Origin: a bacterium
GTDB taxonomy: Bacteria; CLD3; SB21
Length of the DNA: 64,000 nucleotides
Direction: 5' to 3'
NCBI GenBank assembly: GCA_019695335.1
Contig: JAIBAF010000007.1
Coordinates: forward strand, 21,428-85,427
A program made the position numbers and the translations under genes. Each line of letters starts with the position of its first letter. Within the stretch, counting starts at the first letter, position 1. The notes below the pieces were generated by a model, which worked only from the letters and a program-made list of their open reading frames with translations, ran no database searches and was not told where the DNA came from. Of the stretch, positions 1-8,967 are shown in pieces.

Positions 1-1
1 A

Positions 2-661
2 CTACTTGGAGCAATTCAGTTTGAAAACGTCAACTTTGGGTATAATAATAGACCTATAATAAAAAATCTTTCGGCTAATATTGATATAGGTGATTGTCTA
101 ATAATCAAGGGACCATCTGGCAGTGGGAAATCAACCATTGCCAACTTATTAATGGGTTTTTATTACCCACAGGAGGGGGCAATCATTTTCGATGATGTTT
201 CATTACTGAATTGGGATTTATCGCGTCTGAGAGCACAAATAGGCTATGTAGGACAAGATCCTTATCTGTTTCGTGGTACATTAAGAGACAATATTTGTTT
301 TGCAATCAAGCCTGTTTCAAAGCTTCGTCTTGAAGAAACGATCTTCAACTGTTGTTTGGAAGAGATGATTTCGCAAATGCCTGAAGGATTAGAAACTGGC
401 ATTAATGAAAGAGGACTGAACTTAAGCGGTGGACAAAGAGCGCGGATTGCAATTGCCAGAGCTATTTTACATGACCCTCCGGTGCTTATTTTAGACGAAG
501 CCAACAGCATGTTGGAAGATGGTCTCGAGAGTCGATTATGGAAGAACATATTTATTGATCGGAAACAAAAAACAACTATTGTTATCAGTCACCATACTGA
601 ATGTATTTCTTCATTTAAAAACACTAAGCTTATAGATTTAAATGTATCAGTCACAGTTTGA
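2..661 (+). CDS. ABC exporter ATP-binding domain (5' end outside window)
   Basis: The reading frame is open from the left edge, so the N-terminal part (probably a membrane domain) lies outside the window. The visible 219 residues form a complete nucleotide-binding domain. It has Walker A GPSGSGKST (about residues 39-47), a Q-loop in VGQDPYLF, the signature LSGGQRARIAIARA, Walker B VLILDEAN and an H-loop histidine in ISHHTE. The layout resembles the C-terminal half of MsbA or peptidase-type exporters, which couple ATP hydrolysis to export of lipids, glycolipids or peptides across the inner membrane. The next gene starts 20 bases before this stop, and glycosyltransferases follow, so export of a glycan or glycolipid is a fair inference. 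The substrate is not readable from the sequence. Confidence 0.9.
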   Translation, partial: LLGAIQFENVNFGYNNRPIIKNLSANIDIGDCLIIKGPSGSGKSTIANLLMGFYYPQEGAIIFDDVSLLNWDLSRLRAQIGYVGQDPYLFRGTLRDNICFAIKPVSKLRLEETIFNCCLEEMISQMPEGLETGINERGLNLSGGQRARIAIARAILHDPPVLILDEANSMLEDGLESRLWKNIFIDRKQKTTIVISHHTECISSFKNTKLIDLNVSVTV

Positions 662-1691
662 AGAATCTCAGTCCATCAATTCCTGGAATCGACAATCAGA
701 TCCAAAGCGCATTCTAATTATTCGCTTTCATGCTATTGGCGACGTTGCCATCACTTTCCCTTCATGTGCTGGCTTATCTACATTATTTCCGAATTGCGAA
801 ATCGATTTTTTGACTACAGAATCCTGCCGTACTTTAGTCGAAGTGCCATGTATGTTTACTCGCATTCATATTATCCCTGACATCCATCATAGTACGATTA
901 AACTATGGCAAACATTGTTTCAAATCCAAAAGTTACAAAAATATTCTTATGATATTGTTATTGATTTACAAAGGAACCGGTACTCACGCCTTATGCGTCG
1001 ATATTTAAATCCCACCGCATGGGGGGAATTCGACAGGTTTTCACCAATTCCAGCCGGACTTCGCACTTTGTATACTTTTAGAAAAACTGGCCTGGCTGTC
1101 AACTTGGAGTTCTGCTGTCCTATCAAACCTGAAATAAAAACTAAAGCAACTCAAATCCTTTTTCAAAATGGATGGAATGGTACAGATTTATTAATCGTTA
1201 TTAATCCTGCCGGCCTATGGAAAACGAGAAATTGGCCGATAGAAAATTACGTGGAATTTATGCGATTGTTAGAATCTTCTTTTCCGGTTACATTTTTATT
1301 TCTCGGAACTGAGCGAATAAAAAATAAAGTCGAATTTTTATCAAGCAATACCTCCTTCCGATCAATTAATTTATTGACTAAAACGTCAATAGGAATGGCC
1401 TTCGCCATCCTTCAAGAAACTTCGGCAATGATCAGTGAAGATTCCGGATTAATGCACATGGCATGGATATCTGGAATTCCCACAATTGCACTTTTCGGTT
1501 CGAGCCGCCACGACTGGTCTACGCCTCTTGGGGCGCATTCGGTATGCTTACATTCCGGAGATTTAAAATGCGGATCGTGTATGCAACCGGAGTGCTCTCT
1601 CGGTGATATTCAGTGTTTAAAACGCCGCTCTCCTGAAATAGTATTTAAAATCTTTTGTGAATTAACTAAAGCAAGAACCAACAAGGTATGA
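642..1691 (+). CDS. Glycosyltransferase family 9 (heptosyltransferase-like)
   Basis: This is a 349-residue GT-B enzyme resembling ADP-heptose:LPS heptosyltransferases. It has the N-terminal motif RILIIRFHAIGDVAITFP (residues 23-40), a mid-protein VINPAGLWKTRNWP and the C-terminal nucleotide-sugar motif with SEDSGLMHMAW and TIALFGSS. A cysteine cluster near the C-terminus (CGSCMQPECS) is common in GT9 proteins. The family adds heptose or related sugars to an acceptor on the cytoplasmic face of the inner membrane. The chosen start overlaps the upstream ATPase by 20 bases and has no strong ribosome binding site, so translation is probably coupled; a slightly later start is possible. The donor sugar is inferred from the family only. 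Confidence 0.87.
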   Translation: MYQSQFEESQSINSWNRQSDPKRILIIRFHAIGDVAITFPSCAGLSTLFPNCEIDFLTTESCRTLVEVPCMFTRIHIIPDIHHSTIKLWQTLFQIQKLQKYSYDIVIDLQRNRYSRLMRRYLNPTAWGEFDRFSPIPAGLRTLYTFRKTGLAVNLEFCCPIKPEIKTKATQILFQNGWNGTDLLIVINPAGLWKTRNWPIENYVEFMRLLESSFPVTFLFLGTERIKNKVEFLSSNTSFRSINLLTKTSIGMAFAILQETSAMISEDSGLMHMAWISGIPTIALFGSSRHDWSTPLGAHSVCLHSGDLKCGSCMQPECSLGDIQCLKRRSPEIVFKIFCELTKARTNKV

Positions 1692-2758
1692 CCAAAAAAA
1701 AATTAAATATTCTTTATTTGGTTCCAGGCTTTTCAAGTAGCGAATCTGTAACAAACTTCCTTCCATATTTGGAAGTTTATATAAAACATATGGCCATGCA
1801 ACATTCGCATAATCGGTATTGTATACTTTCCTTCCACTATCCTTATCCATCTGGCATTTATTTGTGGAACAATCTTAAAGTGTATTCGGCAGGTGGACGA
1901 CAACGGAAACATATTTTTCGTATTCTGACATGGCTTCATGTTTTCTTTCTATTTTTCAAAATCCATTCAGAAGAAAAGGTCGATATTATACACAGCTTTT
2001 GGTTAACTGAGTGCACATTGATTGGCCAATATTTGTCCAATTTATTTGATATAAAACAAATTGCTTCTATAATGGGACAAGATGTTTTGGAAAATAACCG
2101 TTATTTACGGCTTTTGAATTTCAAAAATACGATGCTAACAGCTTGTTCTGATTTTGCGGCATCAAAATTCTCATTTACCAGACAAAAAAAAACAGATGCG
2201 GTCATACCATGGGGACTTGACCAAGGCTTATTTGAGTCTTATAGAAATGATCAACCACGGCAAATTGATATTATAGGCATAGGCGCGTTGAGCACGGTTA
2301 AGAATTTCACCTTATTTATTGATATTTTGCATGAAATCACAAAAGAGCATCGCCATCTTAAAGCCGTAATCATCGGTGAAGGTCATCAGCGCCCGCTCCT
2401 TGAAAAAAGGATAAGCGATCTTAAGCTTGAAGATACGATTTATTTGACTGGCCTTTTGTCCAGAACCAAAGTGATCGAATATTTGTTTCAAAGTAAAATC
2501 CTTTTACATACGGCACAATTTGAAGGGATGGGATATGCGATAGCCGAAGCCTTGCATGCTGGCTTAAATGTTATATCATTTGAAGTCGGACACAATTACC
2601 GAACCAGTAAGGCTGTCCGATGCCGTTCCGTTCCAGAAATTATTGATCAGCTGAAACGCTTGCTTGAAAGCCGTCTTGACTTCAATCCTGTTTCGACCTG
2701 TTCTGTTACAGATACCGTGACATCGTTTGAAAAAATCTATCAACAATTAAGTCAGTAG
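1688..2758 (+). CDS. Glycosyltransferase family 4 (GT-B, retaining)
   Basis: This is a 356-residue glycosyltransferase. The C-terminal Rossmann half starts near residue 195 with IGIGALSTVKNFTLFIDIL, continues with AVIIGEGHQRPLLE, and carries the donor-binding E-x7-E signature in FEGMGYAIAEALHAG (about residues 277-291). The N-terminal half contains IIHSFWLTECTLIG and TACSDFAASKF, as expected for the acceptor domain. There is no signal peptide and no membrane segment, so it acts in the cytoplasm. It overlaps the preceding GT9 gene by ATGA, a sign of translational coupling. Donor and acceptor are unknown; the context says glycan assembly. Confidence 0.85.
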   Translation: MTKKKLNILYLVPGFSSSESVTNFLPYLEVYIKHMAMQHSHNRYCILSFHYPYPSGIYLWNNLKVYSAGGRQRKHIFRILTWLHVFFLFFKIHSEEKVDIIHSFWLTECTLIGQYLSNLFDIKQIASIMGQDVLENNRYLRLLNFKNTMLTACSDFAASKFSFTRQKKTDAVIPWGLDQGLFESYRNDQPRQIDIIGIGALSTVKNFTLFIDILHEITKEHRHLKAVIIGEGHQRPLLEKRISDLKLEDTIYLTGLLSRTKVIEYLFQSKILLHTAQFEGMGYAIAEALHAGLNVISFEVGHNYRTSKAVRCRSVPEIIDQLKRLLESRLDFNPVSTCSVTDTVTSFEKIYQQLSQ

Positions 2759-2767
2759 CCATTTATT

Positions 2768-3406
2768 ATGTTTTCGAAATTTAAAATAGAGAGAGTTGAC
2801 TCGCAGACAGGCTTTGATTTATTAGCACAAACCTATGATACCACATTAAATCCTGTTAGAGATTTATCCAATGAGATAGTAAAAAACTGGATGACGGATT
2901 TATATGGTAAACGATTGTTAGATTTAGGCTGTGGTACCGGCTACTTTTGTGAAATAGCCGAAAAAAAAGGCGCTCAAACAGTAATTGGCATTGACCATTC
3001 GGAAAAAATGATCTCTATCGCTCAAAAAAAACTTAAAACAACACAACTTATTTGTCAAAATTTAGAAACTACCCAATGGCCCGATCTAAAATTTGACTTA
3101 ATCGTGTCAGCATTGGTTGTGGGATATATTTCAAATCTGAAAGACTTCTTTTCGAAGATTGCGCGAGTTTTAGAGAAAAAAGGCGTCTTTCTAATAACAG
3201 ACTTTCATCCTTTCCAGATTCTTACCGGAGCTGAAAGATCTTTTTTGACACAATCAAAGAATCGAATCGAGATTCATCATTTTTTACATATGATCGAAGA
3301 CTATATCTCTGCCTGCAACACTAATAATTTCTATATCGCCGACATGAAAGAACTATTGTGGCAACAACAGCCTCTTGTTTTAGCACTACAACTGAAAAAA
3401 TTATGA
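2768..3406 (+). CDS. Class I SAM-dependent methyltransferase
   Basis: This is a 212-residue protein with the class I methyltransferase fold. Motif I is LLDLGCGTGYF (about residues 50-60), followed by an acidic ribose-binding position in VIGIDHSEKM. Later come FDLIVSALVVGYI and VFLITDFHPF, which match motifs IV and VI of the family. The substrate cannot be told; position inside a run of glycosyltransferases suggests methylation of a sugar or of a glycan end. It begins 9 bases after the GT4 stop and its own stop overlaps the next start by ATGA. Confidence 0.85.
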   Translation: MFSKFKIERVDSQTGFDLLAQTYDTTLNPVRDLSNEIVKNWMTDLYGKRLLDLGCGTGYFCEIAEKKGAQTVIGIDHSEKMISIAQKKLKTTQLICQNLETTQWPDLKFDLIVSALVVGYISNLKDFFSKIARVLEKKGVFLITDFHPFQILTGAERSFLTQSKNRIEIHHFLHMIEDYISACNTNNFYIADMKELLWQQQPLVLALQLKKL

Positions 3407-4599
3407 AATTATTGTTAAAAAATCTCAGTTGGTTTAGCGAGAATATTGAAAGAGACGGCGATATACGAATTGATAGAGGTTATATTACTGAAATTGGTAA
3501 GGGTTTAATTTCTAAAAAACGTGAAAATACAATCGATTATAGCGGACATTTCGTGTATCCGGGTCTTATCAATGCCCATGATCACTTTGAATTTAACCTA
3601 TATCCGATTCTTGGAACGCCTCCATATTCTAACTATGCTGAATGGTCAAAAGATATTCACAAAAAGAATGAGAGAACTATTCAAGCGATTCAATCTGTTC
3701 CCCTATACGATCGCTTAGTATGGAGCGCAATAAAAAATATAATTTCAGGTGTGACTTGTGTAATTCACCATAATCCGTATTACAAGCATTTTCATAAGCA
3801 GTGGCCAAATACATTTCCTATCCGAGTTTTAAAAAATTACGCATGGCAACATTCATTGAACCTTCCTGAGCAAACCGGCTCTACTTTTAGTGCTAAAAAA
3901 CCTTTCATAATCCATGCCGCTGAAGGTACTGACAAATTCTGCCGTGATGAAATCTATCTCCTTGAATCGAGAGGTTGGCTGAAATCTAATACGGTTATAG
4001 TTCACGGCATTGCGCTAACTGATTCGCAAATTGACTTGATAAGCCAACGGAACGCAAGTTTAATTTGGTGTCCATCATCAAATCTCAATATATATAAACA
4101 AACAGCCCCTATTATTTATATGAAAGATAAAATTAAAATTGCTTTAGGAACAGATTCAACTTTAACCGGTTCCCCAACATTACTGGATGAAATGAAAATA
4201 GCTCTAAATACTGGCTTGACCAGTGAAAAAGAACTCTTCGATATGGTAACACGTAATTGTATTCAAATTTTTCCTTCAATCATATTTAATGAAATGCACT
4301 GCGGTTCTCCTGCAGATTTATTTATTTTACCGGAAACATCCTCCTCTTACTATGCTAATTTAATGACTGCAAATCCATCGAATATTCAGCTCGTACTTAT
4401 TGGCGGTAATCCATGCTTAATTGACGATACGTGCATTTCACAATTTAACAAGGATGGCCCTAATGCTCTAATTTGGGGAAAAGCAAAATGGATGTCGGTT
4501 GATTTGCAAAGTTTAAAAAAGCGAATATCTAAAATTGTATCCGATTCGATTTTAAATCAAACCAATTTATGGCCGAAGATACAAGCATTGACAGTATGA
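3403..4599 (+). CDS. Metal-dependent amidohydrolase (deaminase or chlorohydrolase-like)
   Basis: This is a 398-residue amidohydrolase-superfamily enzyme. I chose the ATG at 3403, which overlaps the upstream stop by ATGA; the frame stays open to 3358 but that extension has no family resemblance. The expected metal ligands are visible: H59 and H61 in NAHDHFEFN, H171 in IHAAEGT with the nearby acid E174, H201 in VHGIAL and D251 in LGTDSTLTG. An N-terminal beta-strand domain and PGLINAHDH are typical of the TRZ/ATZ, SsnA and guanine-deaminase group. Members hydrolyse C-N or C-Cl bonds on rings or amides. A cytosolic amidohydrolase inside a glycosyltransferase operon is unusual; it could remove an acyl or amino group from a sugar or a nucleoside-like moiety, but the substrate is unknown. 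Confidence 0.8.
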   Translation: MKLLLKNLSWFSENIERDGDIRIDRGYITEIGKGLISKKRENTIDYSGHFVYPGLINAHDHFEFNLYPILGTPPYSNYAEWSKDIHKKNERTIQAIQSVPLYDRLVWSAIKNIISGVTCVIHHNPYYKHFHKQWPNTFPIRVLKNYAWQHSLNLPEQTGSTFSAKKPFIIHAAEGTDKFCRDEIYLLESRGWLKSNTVIVHGIALTDSQIDLISQRNASLIWCPSSNLNIYKQTAPIIYMKDKIKIALGTDSTLTGSPTLLDEMKIALNTGLTSEKELFDMVTRNCIQIFPSIIFNEMHCGSPADLFILPETSSSYYANLMTANPSNIQLVLIGGNPCLIDDTCISQFNKDGPNALIWGKAKWMSVDLQSLKKRISKIVSDSILNQTNLWPKIQALTV

Positions 4600-5570
4600 A
4601 AGTTAGTATTGTAATCCCTACACGAAATCGCTTGCAAAACCTGAAACGGCTTCTCCAGTCACTCTCATCGCAAACTAATATTCACGAAGTAATTGTTGTT
4701 GATGCGAGTGACATAAAACTATCTCCGTCTGATATCGATGGTTTTCACCTTCCCATATGTATTTGTTACACGCAACCTTCTGTCTGCCATCAGCGTAATT
4801 TTGGCATTCAACGTTCCAAATCCGAATGGATACTACTTTGCGATGACGACATTGAATTGCCTAAGGATTATTTACAAAGATTATCAATCTATGCATTAAA
4901 GAATAAAGAAGCTGTCCTCATCACAGGTTTGTTTTTGGAAAAAAACATTCATAATGAATGGAGTTACGAATATCCGGTTTCTTTCAAAGGATTAATTTGG
5001 AATTTTATCTTTCAACTTCCATTATGGACAAATTTAAATAATATCCCGAAAGGATTTATCAAAAACTTTTATACAAAACGGAGAAACACTTTCACTCTAG
5101 CCGGATGGCCATTAGTAACGGATTTTCAATACCCGTCATTTAAAACATCCATCTATAGTTTAGGCGCCGCGTTAGTGCAACGAAAAATTCTTTTACAGAT
5201 TCCTTTTGACGAAATTTTGGATTCCAATGGAATCGGTGATAATTATGGCGTCGCTATTCAAATACCTCAAGAGCAGCCATTTCATATTTTAATGAATACC
5301 TATGTCTACCATCACAAAAGCCCGATTAACCGTTTGAATCGTCATATCTCTTATGGCCGAAGAATTTTGGCGCTGGATTATTTTATGCGAAAAAGTGGCC
5401 GTTTTTCTTATTTAAATTTTATGTTCTTACTATGGTCGATCGTTGGGAATTTTGTGAGACAAACTTTAACGTGGCAATGGAATTTAGCTTTTACAAGCGG
5501 AAAAATTTTCTTTCTTCTTCTCCTTAACAGAAATTCATACCGCATCCGTATAAAGACAGTAAATAAATAG
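4596..5570 (+). CDS. Glycosyltransferase family 2
   Basis: This is a 324-residue GT-A enzyme. The ATG at 4596 overlaps the upstream stop by ATGA and places the typical opening KVSIVIPTRNRLQNLKRLL at the N-terminus; an ATG 27 bases earlier is in frame but less likely. The metal and nucleotide-sugar binding DxD motif is CDDD (D83-D85) in ILLCDDDIELP. A hydrophobic stretch near the C-terminus (FMFLLWSIVGNF and IFFLLLL) suggests membrane association. It probably adds a sugar to a lipid-linked or surface glycan in the same pathway as its neighbours. Confidence 0.85.
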   Translation: MKVSIVIPTRNRLQNLKRLLQSLSSQTNIHEVIVVDASDIKLSPSDIDGFHLPICICYTQPSVCHQRNFGIQRSKSEWILLCDDDIELPKDYLQRLSIYALKNKEAVLITGLFLEKNIHNEWSYEYPVSFKGLIWNFIFQLPLWTNLNNIPKGFIKNFYTKRRNTFTLAGWPLVTDFQYPSFKTSIYSLGAALVQRKILLQIPFDEILDSNGIGDNYGVAIQIPQEQPFHILMNTYVYHHKSPINRLNRHISYGRRILALDYFMRKSGRFSYLNFMFLLWSIVGNFVRQTLTWQWNLAFTSGKIFFLLLLNRNSYRIRIKTVNK

Positions 5571-5584
5571 TTGACCAGCAGCCT

Positions 5585-6619
5585 ATGCTATCAAAAATCT
5601 CGAGTACATTTCTGCGTATTGTCAAACCAACAAATGATCGAATTGTTTCCCTTCCCATTGTCGTTCTTATGCCACATAGCGCCTGCAATTGCCGATGCGT
5701 GATGTGTGACATCTGGAAAAATAATATTAATAAGTACGAGCTCGATACCGATCGTATTGGAAAAATTGTTAACGATTTAAAAAAATTACGTACTCGTTTG
5801 GTTGTATTGTCCGGAGGTGAGGCTTTGCTTCATCCTAAAATATTCGATTTTTGTACAATCATCCGTAATGCCAGAATAAAAATCAGCTTGTTGTCCACCG
5901 GACTGCTCTTGGAGAGATTCTGTAATCAAATTATTACACATACCGATGATGTTATTATTTCTCTTGATGGCTCGGAAACTGTTCACAATCTCATTCGCCG
6001 TATTCCCGACGCTTTTCTTAAACTCAAAACGGGTGTCCAAAGTATTAAACAATTAAAACCTCATTTTCGCATTACCGGACGATGCGTTATCCAAAAGAAG
6101 AACTTTAGAGATATTGAGAACATTATTGTGTCGGCGAAAAACATGGGCTTAGATCAAATTAGCTTTCTAGCCGCCGATACTTTTACATCGGCTTTCAATC
6201 ACGATACCACAAGATTGCATATAAATGAAATTACCATTGACAAAAACGAATTACCTGAATTCCATCAAATCCTTAAAGATCTTTTTGTCAAATTCAAAAT
6301 AGATTTTCAAAGCAAGTTTATTGTCGAATCCCCGAGTAAAATGATGCACATTTATCATCATTACGCTGCCGCCAATGATATCGGCAATTTTGAAGCACCC
6401 AGATGTAATGCACCATGGGTTTCGGCTGTCATTGAAGCGGACGGAAATGTACGGCCGTGTTTTTTTCACACCTCTTACGACACACTGTCCTCCGGAACGA
6501 TTGAATCAATTATAAATGCCCCACAAGCCGTTCAGTTTAGAAAAAATTTAGACGTTAAGAAAAATGATATTTGCCGGCATTGTGTATGCTCATTGTATTT
6601 CAAACACCGTCTATTTTAA
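5585..6619 (+). CDS. Radical SAM protein with SPASM-like C-terminus
   Basis: This is a 344-residue radical SAM enzyme. The 4Fe-4S motif CX3CX2C is C34, C38 and C41 in ACNCRCVMCDIW, followed by a glycine-rich VVLSGGEALLHP. The C-terminus carries a further cysteine set (RCNAPW, VRPCFF, ICRHCVC) like a SPASM or twitch domain, which binds auxiliary Fe-S clusters. This layout is seen in peptide-maturing enzymes, anaerobic sulfatase maturases and some sugar-modifying enzymes. It starts 14 bases after the GT2 gene and ends the glycan cluster. No small precursor-peptide gene is evident next to it, so action on a sugar or lipid is as likely as action on a peptide. Confidence 0.82.
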   Translation: MLSKISSTFLRIVKPTNDRIVSLPIVVLMPHSACNCRCVMCDIWKNNINKYELDTDRIGKIVNDLKKLRTRLVVLSGGEALLHPKIFDFCTIIRNARIKISLLSTGLLLERFCNQIITHTDDVIISLDGSETVHNLIRRIPDAFLKLKTGVQSIKQLKPHFRITGRCVIQKKNFRDIENIIVSAKNMGLDQISFLAADTFTSAFNHDTTRLHINEITIDKNELPEFHQILKDLFVKFKIDFQSKFIVESPSKMMHIYHHYAAANDIGNFEAPRCNAPWVSAVIEADGNVRPCFFHTSYDTLSSGTIESIINAPQAVQFRKNLDVKKNDICRHCVCSLYFKHRLF

Positions 6620-6702
6620 GTCGTTGTGTCTTGCTTTTATTACAATCGTTTTCTATATTAATAACGTTACAATCCTACCCATCCATGTTAAAATAAATCA
6701 GA

Positions 6703-7734
6703 ATGAACTATCCGCACACTTTGCAGTTTCCTCATTCTTTTATTACAAATGAACAACGTTTTTATTCTTATCATCAATACTTAAAATCCCGTTTCGGCCA
6801 TCGGATACATAAAATAACCGTAGACGGCGGGTTTACTTGCCCCAATCGCGACGGCACCGTGGCTTTTGGCGGCTGTACTTATTGCAATAATGAAGGCTTC
6901 AGTCCCGCTTCAAATACGTACCGCCCAAAAATTTATCTGAAGCCGTCTACAGGAATTCGGGATCAAATTGACAATAGCTTGCCGCAGATGCGTCGGCGAT
7001 TTAAAATCGATAAATTCTTTGTCTATTTTCAGGCTTACAGCAATACGTACGCACCGGTCGAACAGTTGAAAAAAATGTATGATGAAGCTTTGAGTCATCC
7101 TGATATTATCGGCCTCGTTATAGGCACTCGTCCAGATTGTATTGATCCGGAAAAATTAGACCTGTTAGAATCGTATACTCATAACTATTATATCAGCATT
7201 GAATACGGGTGTGAGTCGATTTACGATCGCACGTTGGAATGGGTCAACCGCGCCCATACATATCAATGTTTTGTCGATGCCGTTCAGGCCACAGCCGATC
7301 GAGACATCGACGTGTGCGGACATATTATCCTCGGTTTTCCGACCGAGTCTCGCGATGAAATGGTAGCGATGGCCGATGCATTATCGATATTACCGCTGAA
7401 ATTTATTAAAATTCACAACCTGCACATCGTTGATGGCACCGCACTCGCTCACACCTATAAAACTCACCCCTTTCATGTTTTTGAATTCGATGAATATCTC
7501 GAATTAGTTACGGATTTTGTTGAACGACTTTCTCCATCCATTGCGATCGAAAGATTGTACGGCGATGCGCCTCAAGGAATGATGATCGCGCCTACATGGA
7601 TGACCACCGGTTCCGATATGGCAAAAGCCGTTAATCAAAAATTGATCGAACGTAATACCTATCAAGGTATTCTCTCTGTAAACAGGTTCATGGATACCAA
7701 TATCAAAAAAACAGAAACGGTTAATTCGCAATAG
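6703..7734 (+). CDS. yhcC: Radical SAM protein, YhcC/YtqA family (TIGR01212 type)
   Basis: This 343-residue protein matches the YhcC family. The cluster motif has the unusual wide spacing CX11CX2C (C46, C58, C61) in FTCPNRDGT and GGCTYCNNEGF. Other family hallmarks are FFVYFQAYSNTYAP, GTRPDCI, EYGCES, HIILGFPTE and IKIHNLHIVDGT. The family is related to the Elp3/HemN radical SAM group; its reaction is poorly known. The gene is separated from the glycan cluster by 83 bases and base composition becomes visibly less AT-rich from here on. The next gene follows within 10 bases and is likely co-transcribed. Confidence 0.88.
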   Translation: MNYPHTLQFPHSFITNEQRFYSYHQYLKSRFGHRIHKITVDGGFTCPNRDGTVAFGGCTYCNNEGFSPASNTYRPKIYLKPSTGIRDQIDNSLPQMRRRFKIDKFFVYFQAYSNTYAPVEQLKKMYDEALSHPDIIGLVIGTRPDCIDPEKLDLLESYTHNYYISIEYGCESIYDRTLEWVNRAHTYQCFVDAVQATADRDIDVCGHIILGFPTESRDEMVAMADALSILPLKFIKIHNLHIVDGTALAHTYKTHPFHVFEFDEYLELVTDFVERLSPSIAIERLYGDAPQGMMIAPTWMTTGSDMAKAVNQKLIERNTYQGILSVNRFMDTNIKKTETVNSQ

Positions 7735-7743
7735 GAGGCCCGC

Positions 7744-8907
7744 ATGCTTACTCAGAAAGCTATCGAGCGGCTGTCCAAATTAGGCAGCAAAGATTTTTTT
7801 ATTACCAGCCTTTATCTTAATGTTGACCGTAATGCTAAAACCAACGATTACAAAATTGTCCTGAAAGACCTTCTGAAAGAAAAACGTCAACGGTTAGAAT
7901 CCGTAAAAATCGAACGTAAATTAACCCGCGAACAGGCGCAATCCATCGAAAACGATTTTGCAAAGCTTGAACAGTTTATTAATTCCGGATACATTCATAA
8001 GGATAATCATAAAGGTTTAGTCATTTTCTGCTCTACGGCCAATAATTTCTGGGAGATGTTTGAATTGCCTCAGCCCGTAGCGGATTATTTAAATGTCGAT
8101 ATCGATCCGTATGTGAGACCTTTGAGCGAACTGGTGTGCGATCACCGCAGCTATGCGATTCTGCTGATTGATAGCGCAAAAGCTAAAATGTTTGACGTGC
8201 ATCTTGGCTTCGTTAAAGAGCAATTTAATATTCAAAATGACGTACAACCCAAAATCAAATACGGCGGTATCGACGGAATGGATGAGCGTAAAGTCGACCG
8301 TGCTCATGACGAAATGGTCAACAAACATTTCAAGCATGTTGCGGGCGAAGCTGAAAAACTTATAGGCACCGGCGATATAACGTGGTTAGTCGTGGGAGGA
8401 CGCCAGAACATGATCAATCAATTTGAATCTTTATTGAGCGGTCCGTCGCGTAAAAAAATTATCGGACACATCGTCGTTGAACCTGAAGCGCCGTTGACCG
8501 ATGTCTTATACAAAGCCGAAGAAGTTGCCAAACAAGCTGAAAAAAAATATGAAACGGAATTGATTGAAAAACTGCGCGCTGAAGCTCATGGAACCGGCGG
8601 CAAGGGAATTTTTGGCCTGCAACCCACCTTGCAATCGCTCCGTCGCGGTGGCGTCAATACACTTGTCGTAGCCAAAGGCTACACGGCGCCGGGATTTGTA
8701 TGCCATAAATGTTTTTTTATCGGAGTACCTGAAGAAAAAGGCGCCAAGAACACTTGCCCCATCTGCTCCGGCGATGCCCATGACGTCCATGACGTCATTG
8801 ATGAAGCGATTACGTTCGCATTCATGCAAGGATGTCGGGTTGAAAATACAGCCGAGAATTCGCGCCTTAAGATTATGGGTAACATCGGAGCGATCCTCCG
8901 ATATTGA
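7744..8907 (+). CDS. eRF1/Vms1-like bacterial release-factor homologue
   Basis: This 387-residue protein resembles bacterial homologues of archaeo-eukaryotic release factor eRF1 and Vms1/ANKZF1 (baeRF families). Features are an N-terminal domain opening with ITSLYLNVD, a central AILLIDSAKAKMFDVHLG, a basic helix region with RAHDEMVNKHFKHVA, and an eRF1 domain-3-like C-terminal part with GGVNTLVVAKGY. A zinc ribbon is present (C320-x2-C323 and C338-x2-C341). Vms1/ANKZF1 release peptidyl-tRNA from stalled large subunits; an analogous role in ribosome rescue is inferred. No GGQ motif is visible, so whether it can hydrolyse peptidyl-tRNA is open. The start has a strong Shine-Dalgarno sequence (AGGAGG, 7731-7739 region). 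Confidence 0.7.
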   Translation: MLTQKAIERLSKLGSKDFFITSLYLNVDRNAKTNDYKIVLKDLLKEKRQRLESVKIERKLTREQAQSIENDFAKLEQFINSGYIHKDNHKGLVIFCSTANNFWEMFELPQPVADYLNVDIDPYVRPLSELVCDHRSYAILLIDSAKAKMFDVHLGFVKEQFNIQNDVQPKIKYGGIDGMDERKVDRAHDEMVNKHFKHVAGEAEKLIGTGDITWLVVGGRQNMINQFESLLSGPSRKKIIGHIVVEPEAPLTDVLYKAEEVAKQAEKKYETELIEKLRAEAHGTGGKGIFGLQPTLQSLRRGGVNTLVVAKGYTAPGFVCHKCFFIGVPEEKGAKNTCPICSGDAHDVHDVIDEAITFAFMQGCRVENTAENSRLKIMGNIGAILRY

Positions 8908-8967
8908 TTTTCATCAATTGAAACTGACTCTAAACCATTCCATTCATACTAAGGGAAGGAGAACCTT

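Noticed and set aside
6564..6752. Small plus-strand frame across the end of the radical SAM gene
   Set aside because: It starts within the SPASM region out of frame and covers the intergenic gap; no ribosome site or similarity.
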